Of a DNA stretch of 12,934 nucleotides, positions 1 to 7,788 are shown one piece after another. The notes beneath the pieces were generated by a model. The model was not told where the DNA came from, did no database searches, and was given only the letters and a program-made list of their open reading frames with translations. How positions within the stretch are numbered: the stretch's first letter is position 1; each line of letters begins with the position of its first letter. The DNA is taken from NCBI GenBank assembly GCA_025331435.1, contig JAIWNI010000283.1, forward strand, positions 1-12,934, read 5' to 3'. This DNA is from Choanephora cucurbitarum (Eukaryota > Mucoromycota > Mucoromycetes > Mucorales > Choanephoraceae). A program made the translations under genes and the position numbers.

Positions 1-69
1 TCTCAATATTAATCTATTTCGCTCTCTTTGACTGGAATGAATAGTGCTATATAGGTATCAAACATAAAA

Positions 70-249
70 ATGTTGTCACTCAAGCTGAGAGTTTGGGCTG
101 ATGCACAGGCTGAAATGAGCTTATTCAGATTTATCATGCTTATTCCACATTTAACACTGTGATAGAATCAGTCATCTCACTCAAGCAATCTGACCACCAC
201 AGCTTTTTGACAACATGGTTTATCACTTTCATTACTAAGCTCATCATGA
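70..249 (+). CDS. 60-codon ORF, copy 1, frame-scrambled
   Basis: Copy of the ORF seen intact at 4293-4475. Three single-base losses (near 127, 223 and 234) shift the frame for its middle and then restore it before the same TGA. All three fall in short homopolymers, so they may be sequence errors. Confidence 0.2.
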
Positions 250-323
250 TAGCTGTAATGCATGGAGCCTAAATTACTAATCGCCAGCATCATCCTACAA
301 TGTCAAATACTCAAGTATAGACA

Positions 324-1025
324 TCAAGGACAAAAATAAACCTCCAACTTAAAACATACCACTTTTAAATCAGCACTACTATCCAGCATTATCATGCTCA
401 TCACTATTATCATGCTCATCACTATTATCATGCTCATCACTATTATCATGCTCATCACTATTATCATGCTCATCACTATTATCATGCTCATCACTATTGT
501 CATGTTCATCACTATTATTATACTCATCAATATTATCATACTGATCAATATTCTCACCCTCATCAGTGTCGTTATTATCAAAAGTATTTCTATCAGTAAT
601 ACCATCCTCATCAGTATTATTATAGTCATCAGTATTATTATAGTCATCAGTGTTATCATAGTCTTCAGTGTTAGCATAGTCATCAGTGTTATCATGATCT
701 TCAGTGTTATCATAGTCATCAATATCATCATAGCCGGCATCACCGTTATCTTTAGCATCTTTGTAATCAACCCTACACAATCATAGACTAACTACACATA
801 AACACCCTCAAATACATCAAACATCAAGAAGCATCAATGTTAAAAATGCATCATGTTGCATTACTTGCGCACTCTGATTAGAGCGGAGTTTATCGGTTGG
901 ATCATATCTTCAAGTACATCTAACGAGACTTTGATACTGCAAGATTAGTTAGAATAAGGCGTAAAGGCTTGACTACAGACAAAGCATAAACTATACAAAA
1001 AGGGCAGACTCTCAGGCAGTTTCAT
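324..1025 (-). pseudogene. Gene A, copy 1: acidic repeat protein, frameshifted near the 3' end
   Basis: Same three-exon layout as gene A at 4552-5270: exon 1 997-1025, intron 937-996, exon 2 865-936, intron 773-864, then exon 3 from 772. One extra C near 383 (ctatccagc against ctatcagc in copies 2 and 3) shifts the frame just after the seventh 18-bp repeat. The frame then stops at TAG 379-381 and loses the conserved C-terminal segment (ADSSADLKVV...). Without that base the frame would reach the usual TGA at 324. It is called a pseudogene only because it reads broken. The base may be an assembly error, since copy 1 is rich in such indels. Confidence 0.5.
388..513. repeat. 18-bp coding minisatellite, 7 copies (gene A, copy 1)
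   Basis: Seven tandem copies of attatcatgctcatcact on the plus strand, the last one diverged (attgtcatgttcatcact). On the minus strand each encodes a hexapeptide of the NSDEHD type. The flanking TCATCA-rich sequence is a more degenerate form of the same pattern. Confidence 0.9.
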
Positions 1026-1080
1026 CGTTCATGAACATGTAGTCACGATAAATTTGGATGAAAAGGAACCCTTCCTACCA

Positions 1081-1090
1081 TAAATATATA
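1081..1090 (-). promoter_or_regulatory. Candidate TATA element for gene A (copy 1)
   Basis: TATATATTTA on the minus strand, about 56 nt upstream of the gene A ATG at 1025. It is placed plausibly for a TATA box. It also lies inside the putative first exon of gene B. Confidence 0.3.
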
Positions 1091-1592
1091 TGCAGAGTAA
1101 GTTCCAGTTAATAAGCCCATAACTAGGCTATAAGCAGTGCAAACACATTCAGTAGCTATGACCATACCAACGAGACTTATGCCAACAATGAGTGTAGTGA
1201 GAACTAGTGTACCGACACTGATTATACTAACACTGTGTATACTAACAACGAGTATACTGAAAATGAGTGTCTTATTGATAAGTTTACTGATAATAAGCGT
1301 ACTGACAATGAGCGTACTGATAATGAGGATAGTAAGAATGAGTAAGGAAGAAGTGATCATACAGCAAGGAAGTGTGATGAAGTTGAGAATACTGAAATCG
1401 AAGCACAATGAAATCAAGCGCAATGAAATCAAACATAATGAAATCAAGCACAATGAAACTGGGCATAAGGAAATCAAACACAATGAATTTGAGCACAATG
1501 AAAGTGGTATAATAAAATGAAGCATTAAGAATTGATGACATTGAAAATGAATATAATGAAATTGAGCCCAATGAGATCCAGTCTAACGAGAT

Positions 1593-1903
1593 GAGCATTA
1601 TGAGTTTGATGACACTAAAAGTGAATACAATCAAATTGACCACAATGAAACTGTGCCTTATGAGACCAACTTTAATGTAATCCAGCCTAGCGAGATTGAG
1701 CATTATGAGTTTGATGACACTAAAAGTGAATAAATCAAATTGACCACAATGAAACTGTGCCTTATGAGACCAACTTTAATGTAATCCAGCCTAGCGAGAT
1801 TGGCATTATGAGTTTGATGACACTAAAGTGAATACAATCAAATTGACCACAATGAAACTGTGCCTTATGAGACCAACTTTAATGTAATCCAGCCTAATGA
1901 GAT
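1593..1903. repeat. 105-bp tandem repeat, about 3 copies (gene B, copy 1)
   Basis: Same three 105-bp repeats as in copy 3, each with one or more single-base losses, so the total is a few bases short. Confidence 0.85.
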
Positions 1904-2033
1904 CCAACCTAATGAGATTGAGCCTAATAAGGTTAAGCGATTTTGAGTCAAGTGCAGCTTTCTTTAGCTGATGCTGTATCTCCCAACTTTTTTGCAGGAA
2001 CAGTATGGTTTAGACGACGTGATTGAAATGTGA

Positions 2034-2578
2034 TTTAGGTGATTCAGTAGGAAGCACTAATTTAAATCAAGTTTTATTTATGGATTTAGAGTAAAAGAAT
2101 ACTAATTTTAAAAAAAAATGATAGACCATAGTAGGTCATATAACAATGAACGAAGTTTACTAATAATAAAAAAAGTGTTAGTAGACATACATATATACAC
2201 ACATACACACACACACAAAAAAAAAGAAAGAGGTTAGTAGTGTAAGCTCGCACAGCATAAGAACTAGGATAGAAAAAAGAAAGGTTAGTAGACATACATA
2301 TATACGCACACACACACACACACACGTATGCACAAAAAAAAAGAGAAGAAAGAGAATAAAAGTTAGTAAGGTTGTACATGAACTGTAAATGATAAGTTAC
2401 CTAGTTGATCATAAATCCAAAAGAGACATATCACCGAAGCACCAAAGCATAGAAACACCAAAGCATAGAAACACCAAAGCATAGAATCCCAGAGCTTGAG
2501 AGATAGGCAGAAAGGGGCCAAGACATACATCACCAAAAGCATACATCACCAGGGTAAGAGAGGGGAACCAAGTCATAG
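2034..2578 (-). other. Non-coding stretch with CA runs and TACTAAC motifs (copy 1)
   Basis: No convincing gene. Two CA runs (about 2196-2217 and 2306-2325) follow the shared lead gtagacatacatatata. On the minus strand four TACTAAC motifs occur at about 2177-2375, each followed by a pyrimidine run. At least two reach a TAG acceptor-like end. From 2430 onward, caccaaagcatagaa repeats lead into the 38-bp array. Confidence 0.7.
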
Positions 2579-2943
2579 TAACACCAAAGCACCAGAATAG
2601 AGAGACCAAATCAGAGAAACACCAAAGCACCAGAATGGAGAGATCAGAGCATAGCAACACCAAAGCACCAGAATAGAGAGACCAAATCAGAGAAACACCA
2701 AAGCACCAGAATAGAGAGATCAGAGCATAGCAACACCAAAGCACCAGAACAAAGAGACCAAATCAGAGAAACACCAAAGCACCAGAATAGAGAGATCAGA
2801 GCATAGCAACACCAAAGCACCAGAACAAAGAGACCAAATCAGAGAAACACCAAAGCACCAGAATAGAGAGATCAGAGCATAGCAACACCAAAGCACCAGA
2901 ACAAAGAGACCAAATCAAAGAAACACCAAAAGCATAGAAACAC
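2579..2943. repeat. 38/76-bp tandem repeat array (copy 1)
   Basis: About nine and a half 38-bp units in two alternating forms. One begins agatcagagcatagcaacac and the other agaccaaatcagagaaacac. Both share a caccaaagcaccagaa core. The higher-order period is 76 bp. Neither 38 nor 76 is a multiple of three, so it is not a coding repeat. Confidence 0.93.
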
Positions 2944-3052
2944 CAAGAGCATAGAACAATGAAACCCAAAGCATAGAACACCAGATTAAGAGTGTGAGAG
3001 AGAGGAATAGAGAGATCATACCAGGAAACACCAGAATCAGAGAACAAAGAAA

Positions 3053-3485
3053 TCACAGCAGAGAACACCAAAAGCATAGAATACCAGAAGCATACGGTAT
3101 CGCGGAAGTCGGAAGCGGAAGAGAGTTTGACAGTCTTGAACACCAACGATCGCGATCGGGATAGAGGCCTAGAAGAGAAAGCACACCATTATCTACGAAA
3201 GAAAGAAGGGTAAAAAATAAGGTTAGTGATACAGCTCTTCAAGTGGATAGGAACGATACTTACAAAGTCTTATGGAGGTCTTGTCTTGTCTTATGGTTGC
3301 CTTGCGGTAGTCTTGGATAGCCTTGCGGTAGTCTTGAATAGCTTTGCGGTAGTCTTGGATAGCTTTGCGGCAGTCTTGGATGGTCTTGCTTTGCTTACCC
3401 GAATATGTATCTATATGTGCGCGTGTGTGTGTGTGTGTGTGTGTGCGTGCATGTCTACTATACCCTTCGCTATACTTTCGGTCAT
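3053..3485 (-). CDS. Gene C, copy 1: small spliced heptapeptide-repeat protein (102 aa)
   Basis: Exons 3485-3464, 3410-3264 and 3192-3053; introns 3411-3463 and 3193-3263. It gives the same protein as copies 2 and 3, although the TG/CA run in intron 1 is two bases shorter here. If that run were coding, this copy would be frameshifted. Placing it in an intron removes the conflict. See the copy 2 entry for the protein. Confidence 0.5.
3300..3383. repeat. 21-bp tandem repeat, 4 copies (gene C exon 2, copy 1)
   Basis: Four copies of ccttgcggtagtcttggata plus one base, with scattered substitutions. It encodes the minus-strand heptapeptide repeat of gene C. Confidence 0.93.
3422..3446. repeat. TG microsatellite in gene C intron 1 (copy 1)
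   Basis: A TG run bounded by gcgcg and gcgtgcatg. It is two bases shorter than in the other copies. It lies inside the proposed 53-nt intron. Confidence 0.9.
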
Positions 3486-3539
3486 ATAGCGGTAACACCA
3501 GAACACCAGAGCATCAACATCATAAAGCGGTAATAACGG

Positions 3540-3830
3540 TCAGCCTTGAAGCAAAAACAGGTAATCTACCACCTGTAGACACCAAACGGACTTGAAGCGG
3601 ATATGACTAGAACTCAAAAGAGCGGCTCTCTCAAGAGTCTAGCAACACGATGCCATCTTGATGGCGATCCCCAAAGTGAGATCTAGCAAACCTACCAAAG
3701 AAGCAGTATAAGGAGAAAAGTTAGCATAACTGAGGTCAAGAGAGTCAGGTGGTACAAGTGGATCGCGTGTGTTACCTATAGCAGTATTTGCTATGACCTT
3801 GGATAGGATCGGCAGCTTGGGTGTAACCAA
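3540..3830 (-). other. Coding-like minus-strand region, structure unresolved (copy 1)
   Basis: Same sequence as 7789-8079, which carries the description. Confidence 0.25.
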
Positions 3831-3856
3831 GATATAAGGGAGGAAGAAAAAAAAAA

Positions 3857-3866
3857 ATAAAATATA
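3857..3866 (-). promoter_or_regulatory. Candidate TATA element plus pyrimidine tract (copy 1)
   Basis: TATATTTTAT followed on the minus strand by an uninterrupted T-run and CTTCCTCCC. It is a plausible promoter core for leftward transcription towards gene C. Confidence 0.3.
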
Positions 3867-4223
3867 GCCAGGATCAGAGCGACGTAATCATTTTCCAGCC
3901 TACGCGATTTTGACTAGATTCCTTTTTTGGGCAAAAGGAGTGATTTTTGACTGCTAATTTTTTTTTCCTAAGGGACCTCTTTTGAAGCATTCAAGCCTTG
4001 GATCAAAGACAAGAATGAGAGCAAGAAAGACTGATTGACCTCTTCAGCTGGCTGATATATGGTCTCTTTAAAATATAGTAACACCCGTATGTTAGCCGTA
4101 CACCTCGCTCACAGTCAAAAAAAAAAACAAAAAATAATAGGTTTGAAAGCCGGAATAATTTGAGATCATTAATCAGCAATTTTTTCTTTTATTTTTTTCG
4201 GTCTTTACCTATGAAATGCATCG
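3867..4223. other. AT-rich spacer, no gene seen (copy 1)
   Basis: Several poly-T and poly-A tracts (about 3958-3966, 4117-4127 and 4180-4199) and no frame worth calling. It separates leftward gene C from the rightward 60-codon ORF, so it would hold any divergent promoter. An ATG at 4211 opens an 18-codon hydrophobic frame that crosses the unit boundary. Confidence 0.6.
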
Positions 4224-4292
4224 TCTCAATATTAATCTATTTCGCTCTCTTTGACTGGAATGAATAGTGCTATATAGGTATCAAACATAAAA

Positions 4293-4475
4293 ATGTTGTC
4301 ACTCAAGCTGAGAGTTTGGGCTGATGCACAGGCTGAAATGAGCTTATTCAAGATTTATCATGCTTATTCCACATTTAACACTGTGATAGAATCAGTCATC
4401 TCACTCAAGCAATCTGACCACCACAGCTTTTTGACAACATGGTTTTATCACTTTTCATTACTAAGCTCATCATGA
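4293..4475 (+). CDS. Small ORF, 60 aa, unknown function
   Basis: I do not recognise this product. The ORF starts at an ATG about 20 bases after a TATATA motif (about 4271-4276) and ends in TGA. The residue mix is balanced (begins MLSLKLRVWADAQAEM, ends in a Ser/Leu/Phe-rich stretch), unlike the low-complexity frames nearby. It lies upstream of, and converges on, the 3' end of gene A. An upstream ATG at 4211 opens another frame with a short hydrophobic start (MKCIVSILIYFALF) that stops at TAG after 18 codons. A weak intron (donor GTCTCA at 4223, acceptor TATATAG at about 4278) would join the first four codons of that frame to this ORF in phase, but the donor is poor. A 60-codon frame can occur by chance. 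Repetition across copies is no evidence of selection, because the whole unit is duplicated. Confidence 0.3.
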   Translation: MLSLKLRVWADAQAEMSLFKIYHAYSTFNTVIESVISLKQSDHHSFLTTWFYHFSLLSSS

Positions 4476-4551
4476 TAGCTGTAATGCATGGAGCCTAAAT
4501 TACTAATCGCCAGCATCATCCTACAAATGTCAAATTACTCAAGTATAGACA

Positions 4552-5270
4552 TCAAGGACAAAAATAAACCTCCAACTTAAAACATACCACTTTTAAATCA
4601 GCACTACTATCAGCATTATCATGCTCATCACTATTATCATGCTCATCACTATTATCATGCTCATCACTATTATCATGCTCATCACTATTATCATGCTCAT
4701 CACTATTATCATGCTCATCACTATTATCATGCTCATCACTATTGTCATGTTCATCACTATTATTATACTCATCAATATTATCATACTGATCAATATTCTC
4801 ACCCTCATCAGTGTCGTTATTATCAAAAGTATTTCTATCAGTAATACCATCCTCATCAGTATTATTATAGTCATCAGTATTATTATAGTCATCAGTGTTA
4901 TCATAGTCTTCAGTGTTAGCATAGTCATCAGTGTTATCATGATCTTCAGTGTTATCATAGTCATCAATATCATCATAGCCGGCATCACCGTTATCTTTAG
5001 CATCTTTGTAATCAACCCTACACAATCATAGACTAACTACACATAAACACCCTCAAATACATCAAACATCAAGAAGCATCAATGTTAAAAATGCATCATG
5101 TTGCATTACTTGCGCACTCTGATTAGAGCGGAGTTTATCGGTTGGATCATATCTTCAAGTACATCTAACGAGACTTTGATACTGCAAGATTAGTTAGAAT
5201 AAGGCGTAAAGGCTTGACTACAGACAAAGCATAAACTATACAAAAAGGGCAGACTCTCAGGCAGTTTCAT
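4552..5270 (-). CDS. Gene A: spliced gene for an acidic, repeat-tailed protein (188 aa)
   Basis: Unknown family. Exons: 5270-5242, 5181-5110 and 5017-4552; introns of 60 nt (5182-5241) and 92 nt (5018-5109). Intron 1 runs from GTATAG to CTAACTAATCTTGCAG, with a CTAAC branch point about 14 nt before the acceptor. Intron 2 runs from GTAATG to GTGTAG. Both junctions are phase 2 and rejoin the frame exactly. Residues 1-34 have mixed composition (MKLPESLPFF, then IKVSLDVLED and MIQPINSALIRVRK). From residue 35 the protein is rich in D, N, T, Y and E, with NTDDY-type repeats, then eight NSDEHD-type hexapeptides from the 18-bp repeat. A non-repetitive tail (SSADLKVVCFKLEVYFCP) and TGA follow. A TATATATTTA motif lies about 57 nt upstream of the ATG. 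The tail predicts a strongly acidic, disordered region. Nuclear, chaperone-like or cell-surface roles are all possible, and nothing seen decides between them. The exon 3 frame has no ATG of its own, which favours the spliced model. Confidence 0.6.
4615..4758. repeat. 18-bp coding minisatellite, 8 copies (gene A, copy 2)
   Basis: Eight tandem copies of attatcatgctcatcact, one more than in the other two units. The period is a multiple of three and so keeps the gene A frame. Confidence 0.92.
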
Positions 5271-5326
5271 CGTTCATGAACATGTAGTCACGATAAATTT
5301 GGATGAAAAGGAACCCTTTCCTACCA

Positions 5327-5336
5327 TAAATATATA
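5327..5336 (-). promoter_or_regulatory. Candidate TATA element for gene A (copy 2)
   Basis: TATATATTTA on the minus strand, about 57 nt upstream of the gene A ATG at 5270. Its overlap with the tentative gene B exon 1 argues that at least one of the two calls is wrong, or that the two genes are not transcribed independently. Confidence 0.3.
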
Positions 5337-5841
5337 TGCAGAGTAAGTTCCAGTTAATAAGCCCATAACTAGGCTATAAGCAGTGCAAACACATTCAGTA
5401 GCTATGACCATACCAACGAGACTTATGCCAACAATGAGTGTAGTGAGAACTAGTGTACCGACACTGATTATACTAACACTGTGTATACTAACAACGAGTA
5501 TACTGAAAATGAGTGTCTTATTGATAAGTTTACTGATAATAAGCGTACTGACAATGAGCGTACTGATAATGAGGATAGTAAGAATGAGTAAGGAAGAAGT
5601 GATCATACAGCAAGGAAGTGTGATGAAGTTGAGAATACTGAAATCGAAGCACAATGAAATCAAGCGCAATGAAATCAAACATAATGAAATCAAGCACAAT
5701 GAAACTGGGCATAAGGAAATCAAACACAATGAATTTGAGCACAATGAAAGTGGGTATAATAAAATGAAGCATTAAGAATTTGATGACATTGAAAATGAAT
5801 ATAATGAAATTGAGCCCAATGAGATCCAGTCTAACGAGATT

Positions 5842-6155
5842 GAGCATTATGAGTTTGATGACACTAAAAGTGAATACAATCAAATTGACCACAATGAAAC
5901 TGTGCCTTATGAGACCAACTTTAATGTAATCCAGCCTAGCGAGATTGAGCATTATGAGTTTGATGACACTAAAAGTGAATACAATCAAATTGACCACAAT
6001 GAAACTGTGCCTTATGAGACCAACTTTAATGTAATCCAGCCTAGCGAGATTGAGCATTATGAGTTTGATGACACTAAAAGTGAATACAATCAAATTGACC
6101 ACAAGAAACTGTGCCTTATGAGACCAACTTTAATGTAATCCAGCCTAATGAGATC
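5842..6155. repeat. 105-bp tandem repeat, 3 copies (gene B, copy 2)
   Basis: Three tandem copies starting gagcattatgagtttgatga, the last one with one base lost near 6105. A period of 105 is a multiple of three and keeps a 35-residue repeat in frame on either strand. Confidence 0.92.
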
Positions 6156-6284
6156 CAACCTAATGAGATTGAGCCTAATAAGGTTAAGCGATTTTGAGTC
6201 AAGTGCAGCTTTCTTTAGCTGATGCTGTATCTCCCAACTTTTTTGCAGGAACAGTATGGTTTAGACGACGTGATTGAAATGTGA

Positions 6285-6825
6285 TTTAGGTGATTCAGTA
6301 GGAAGCACTAATTTAAATCAAGTTTTATTTATGGATTTAGAGTAAAAGAATACTAATTTTAAAAAAAAATGATAGACCATAGTAGGTCATATAACAATGA
6401 ACGAAGTTTACTAATAAAAAAAAAGTGTTAGTAGACATACATATAACACACTACACACACACACACAAAAAAAAAAGAGAGGTTAGTAGTGTAAGCTCGC
6501 ACAGCATAAGAACTAGGATAGAAAAAAAGGTTAGTAGACATACATATATACGCACACACACACACACACACGTATGCACAAAAAAAAAAGAGAAGAAAGA
6601 GAATAAAAGTTAGTAAGGTTGTACATGAACTGTAAATGATAAGTTACCTAGTTGATCATAAATCCAAAAGAGACATATCACCGAAGCACCAAAGCATAGA
6701 AACACCAAAGCATAGAAACACCAAAGCATAGAATCCCAGAGCTTGAGAGATAGGCAGAAAGGGGCCAAGACATACATCACCAAAAGCATACATCACCAGG
6801 GTAAGAGAGGGGAACCAAGTCATAG
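6285..6825 (-). other. Non-coding stretch with CA runs and TACTAAC motifs (copy 2)
   Basis: As in copies 1 and 3, but the first CA run is altered here (catataacacactacacac) and the A-runs differ in length. Such drift in homopolymers speaks against coding on either strand. The minus-strand TACTAAC plus pyrimidine-tract modules lie at about 6420-6625. Confidence 0.7.
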
Positions 6826-7190
6826 TAACACCAAAGCACCAGAATAGAGAGACCAAATCAGAGAAACACCAAAGCACCAGAATGGAGAGATCAGAGCATA
6901 GCAACACCAAAGCACCAGAATAGAGAGACCAAATCAGAGAAACACCAAAGCACCAGAATAGAGAGATCAGAGCATAGCAACACCAAAGCACCAGAACAAA
7001 GAGACCAAATCAGAGAAACACCAAAGCACCAGAATAGAGAGATCAGAGCATAGCAACACCAAAGCACCAGAACAAAGAGACCAAATCAGAGAAACACCAA
7101 AGCACCAGAATAGAGAGATCAGAGCATAGCAACACCAAAGCACCAGAACAAAGAGACCAAATCAAAGAAACACCAAAAGCATAGAAACAC
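6826..7190. repeat. 38/76-bp tandem repeat array (copy 2)
   Basis: The agatcagagc form starts at 6888, 6964, 7040 and 7116, exactly 76 bp apart. The agaccaaatc form alternates with it, 38 bp out of step. Degenerate versions (caccaaagcatagaa, caccaagagcatagaa) flank both sides from about 6680 to 7330. Confidence 0.95.
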
Positions 7191-7299
7191 CAAGAGCATA
7201 GAACAATGAAACCCAAAGCATAGAACACCAGATTAAGAGTGTGAGAGAGAGGAATAGAGAGATCATACCAGGAAACACCAGAATCAGAGAACAAAGAAA

Positions 7300-7734
7300 T
7301 CACAGCAGAGAACACCAAAAGCATAGAATACCAGAAGCATACGGTATCGCGGAAGTCGGAAGCGGAAGAGAGTTTGACAGTCTTGAACACCAACGATCGC
7401 GATCGGGATAGAGGCCTAGAAGAGAAAGCACACCATTATCTACGAAAGAAAGAAGGGTAAAAAATAAGGTTAGTGATACAGCTCTTCAAGTGGATAGGAA
7501 CGATACTTACAAAGTCTTATGGAGGTCTTGTCTTGTCTTATGGTTGCCTTGCGGTAGTCTTGGATAGCCTTGCGGTAGTCTTGAATAGCTTTGCGGTAGT
7601 CTTGGATAGCTTTGCGGCAGTCTTGGATGGTCTTGCTTTGCTTACCCGAATATGTATCTATATGTGCGCGTGTGTGTGTGTGTGTGTGTGTGTGCGTGCA
7701 TGTCTACTATACCCTTCGCTATACTTTCGGTCAT
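7300..7734 (-). CDS. Gene C: small spliced heptapeptide-repeat protein (102 aa)
   Basis: Unknown family. Exons: 7734-7713 (MTESIAK), 7657-7511 and 7439-7300, ending in TGA. Intron 2 (7440-7510, 71 nt) is the best in the window: GTAAGTATCG donor, CACTAAC branch point, a long pyrimidine tract and TTTCGTAG acceptor, phase 1. Intron 1 (7658-7712, 55 nt) runs GTATAG to CATATAG, holds the CA microsatellite, is phase 1 on both sides and is less certain. Its donor hexamer equals that of gene A intron 1. Exon 2 encodes four heptapeptides of the IQDYRKA type (first one IQDCRKA), a basic/acidic amphipathic stretch that could be helical. Exon 3 adds a non-repetitive end (NGVLSLLGLYPDRDRWCSRL, then Ser/Pro/Leu-rich, then GILCFWCSLL). 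A short upstream ORF overlaps the ATG by ATGA. The last codons fall in a degenerate outlier of the 38-bp repeat family. Confidence 0.52.
7547..7630. repeat. 21-bp tandem repeat, 4 copies (gene C exon 2, copy 2)
   Basis: Units at 7547, 7568, 7589 and 7610. The substitutions between units are mostly silent or mild on the minus strand: GGC/GCT-type changes in the Ala codon, and TAC/TGC giving Tyr to Cys in one unit. Confidence 0.94.
7669..7695. repeat. TG microsatellite in gene C intron 1 (copy 2)
   Basis: A TG run whose flank, read on the minus strand, is gtagacatgcacgcacac. It resembles the gtagacatacatatatacgc lead of the CA runs about 1.1 kb to the left, in inverted orientation. Confidence 0.9.
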
Positions 7735-7788
7735 ATAGCGGTAACACCAGAACACCAGAGCATCAACATCATAAAGCGGTAATAACGG

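Larger units (their letters stand above)
1058..2033 (+). pseudogene. Gene B, copy 1: Asn/Glu-rich repeat protein, multiply frameshifted
   Basis: Corresponds to the model at 9534-10515. Exon 1 is open here (MKRNPSYHKYICR, then GTAAGT at 1097). The exon 3 region has about six single-base losses (near 1530, 1594, 1732, 1802, 1836 and neighbours), which break the 105-bp coding repeats repeatedly. The final intron and last exon (TTTTTTGCAG, then the EQYGLDDVIEM frame and TGA at 2031-2033) are intact. The losses are absent from copy 3, so they arose in this copy or in its sequencing. Confidence 0.35.
1..4223. repeat. Tandem macrosatellite unit, copy 1
   Basis: First full copy of the repeated unit, 4223 bp. 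The 5' motif tctcaatattaatctatttc recurs at 4224, 8473 and 12709, which defines the period. This copy has many one-base losses relative to copies 2 and 3, for example near 127, 223, 234, 306, 314, 1072, 1505, 1530, 1594, 1732, 1802 and 1836. It also has a one-base gain near 383. The losses cluster in runs or short repeats, as in weakly polished long reads. The boundaries are set by the window edge, not by any biological junction. Confidence 0.97.
5303..6284 (+). pseudogene. Gene B, copy 2: Asn/Glu-rich repeat protein, two frameshifts
   Basis: Same layout as copy 3. One extra T near 5319 breaks the putative first exon: ATG at 5303 now reaches TAA after eight codons. One lost T near 6105 breaks the third 105-bp repeat. 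The last intron (6183-6248) and last exon (6249-6284) are unchanged. If both indels are sequence errors, this copy matches the copy 3 model. Confidence 0.35.

Noticed and set aside
4593..5031. Other-frame and plus-strand ORFs over the gene A repeat (Met/Ile/Leu-rich)
   Set aside because: The 18-bp repeat has no stop in several frames, so these are shadows. Only the acidic minus frame joins upstream exons in phase and ends in a non-repetitive tail.
5530..6102. Long hydrophobic minus-strand ORF over the 105-bp repeats (also 9760-10389)
   Set aside because: It is the antisense of an Asn/Glu-rich plus-strand frame: GAN/AAN codons read backwards give Ile/Leu/Val/Phe. It has no splice or promoter support and breaks in copy 1. 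I cannot fully exclude it.
6826..7190. CRISPR-like array
   Set aside because: The repeats are contiguous with two alternating forms and no unique spacers, and the context is eukaryotic.
6656..7393. Minus-strand Leu/Trp/Phe/Cys-rich ORFs over the 38-bp array
   Set aside because: The period of 38 rotates through all three frames, none of which has a stop on that strand. Openness there carries no coding information.
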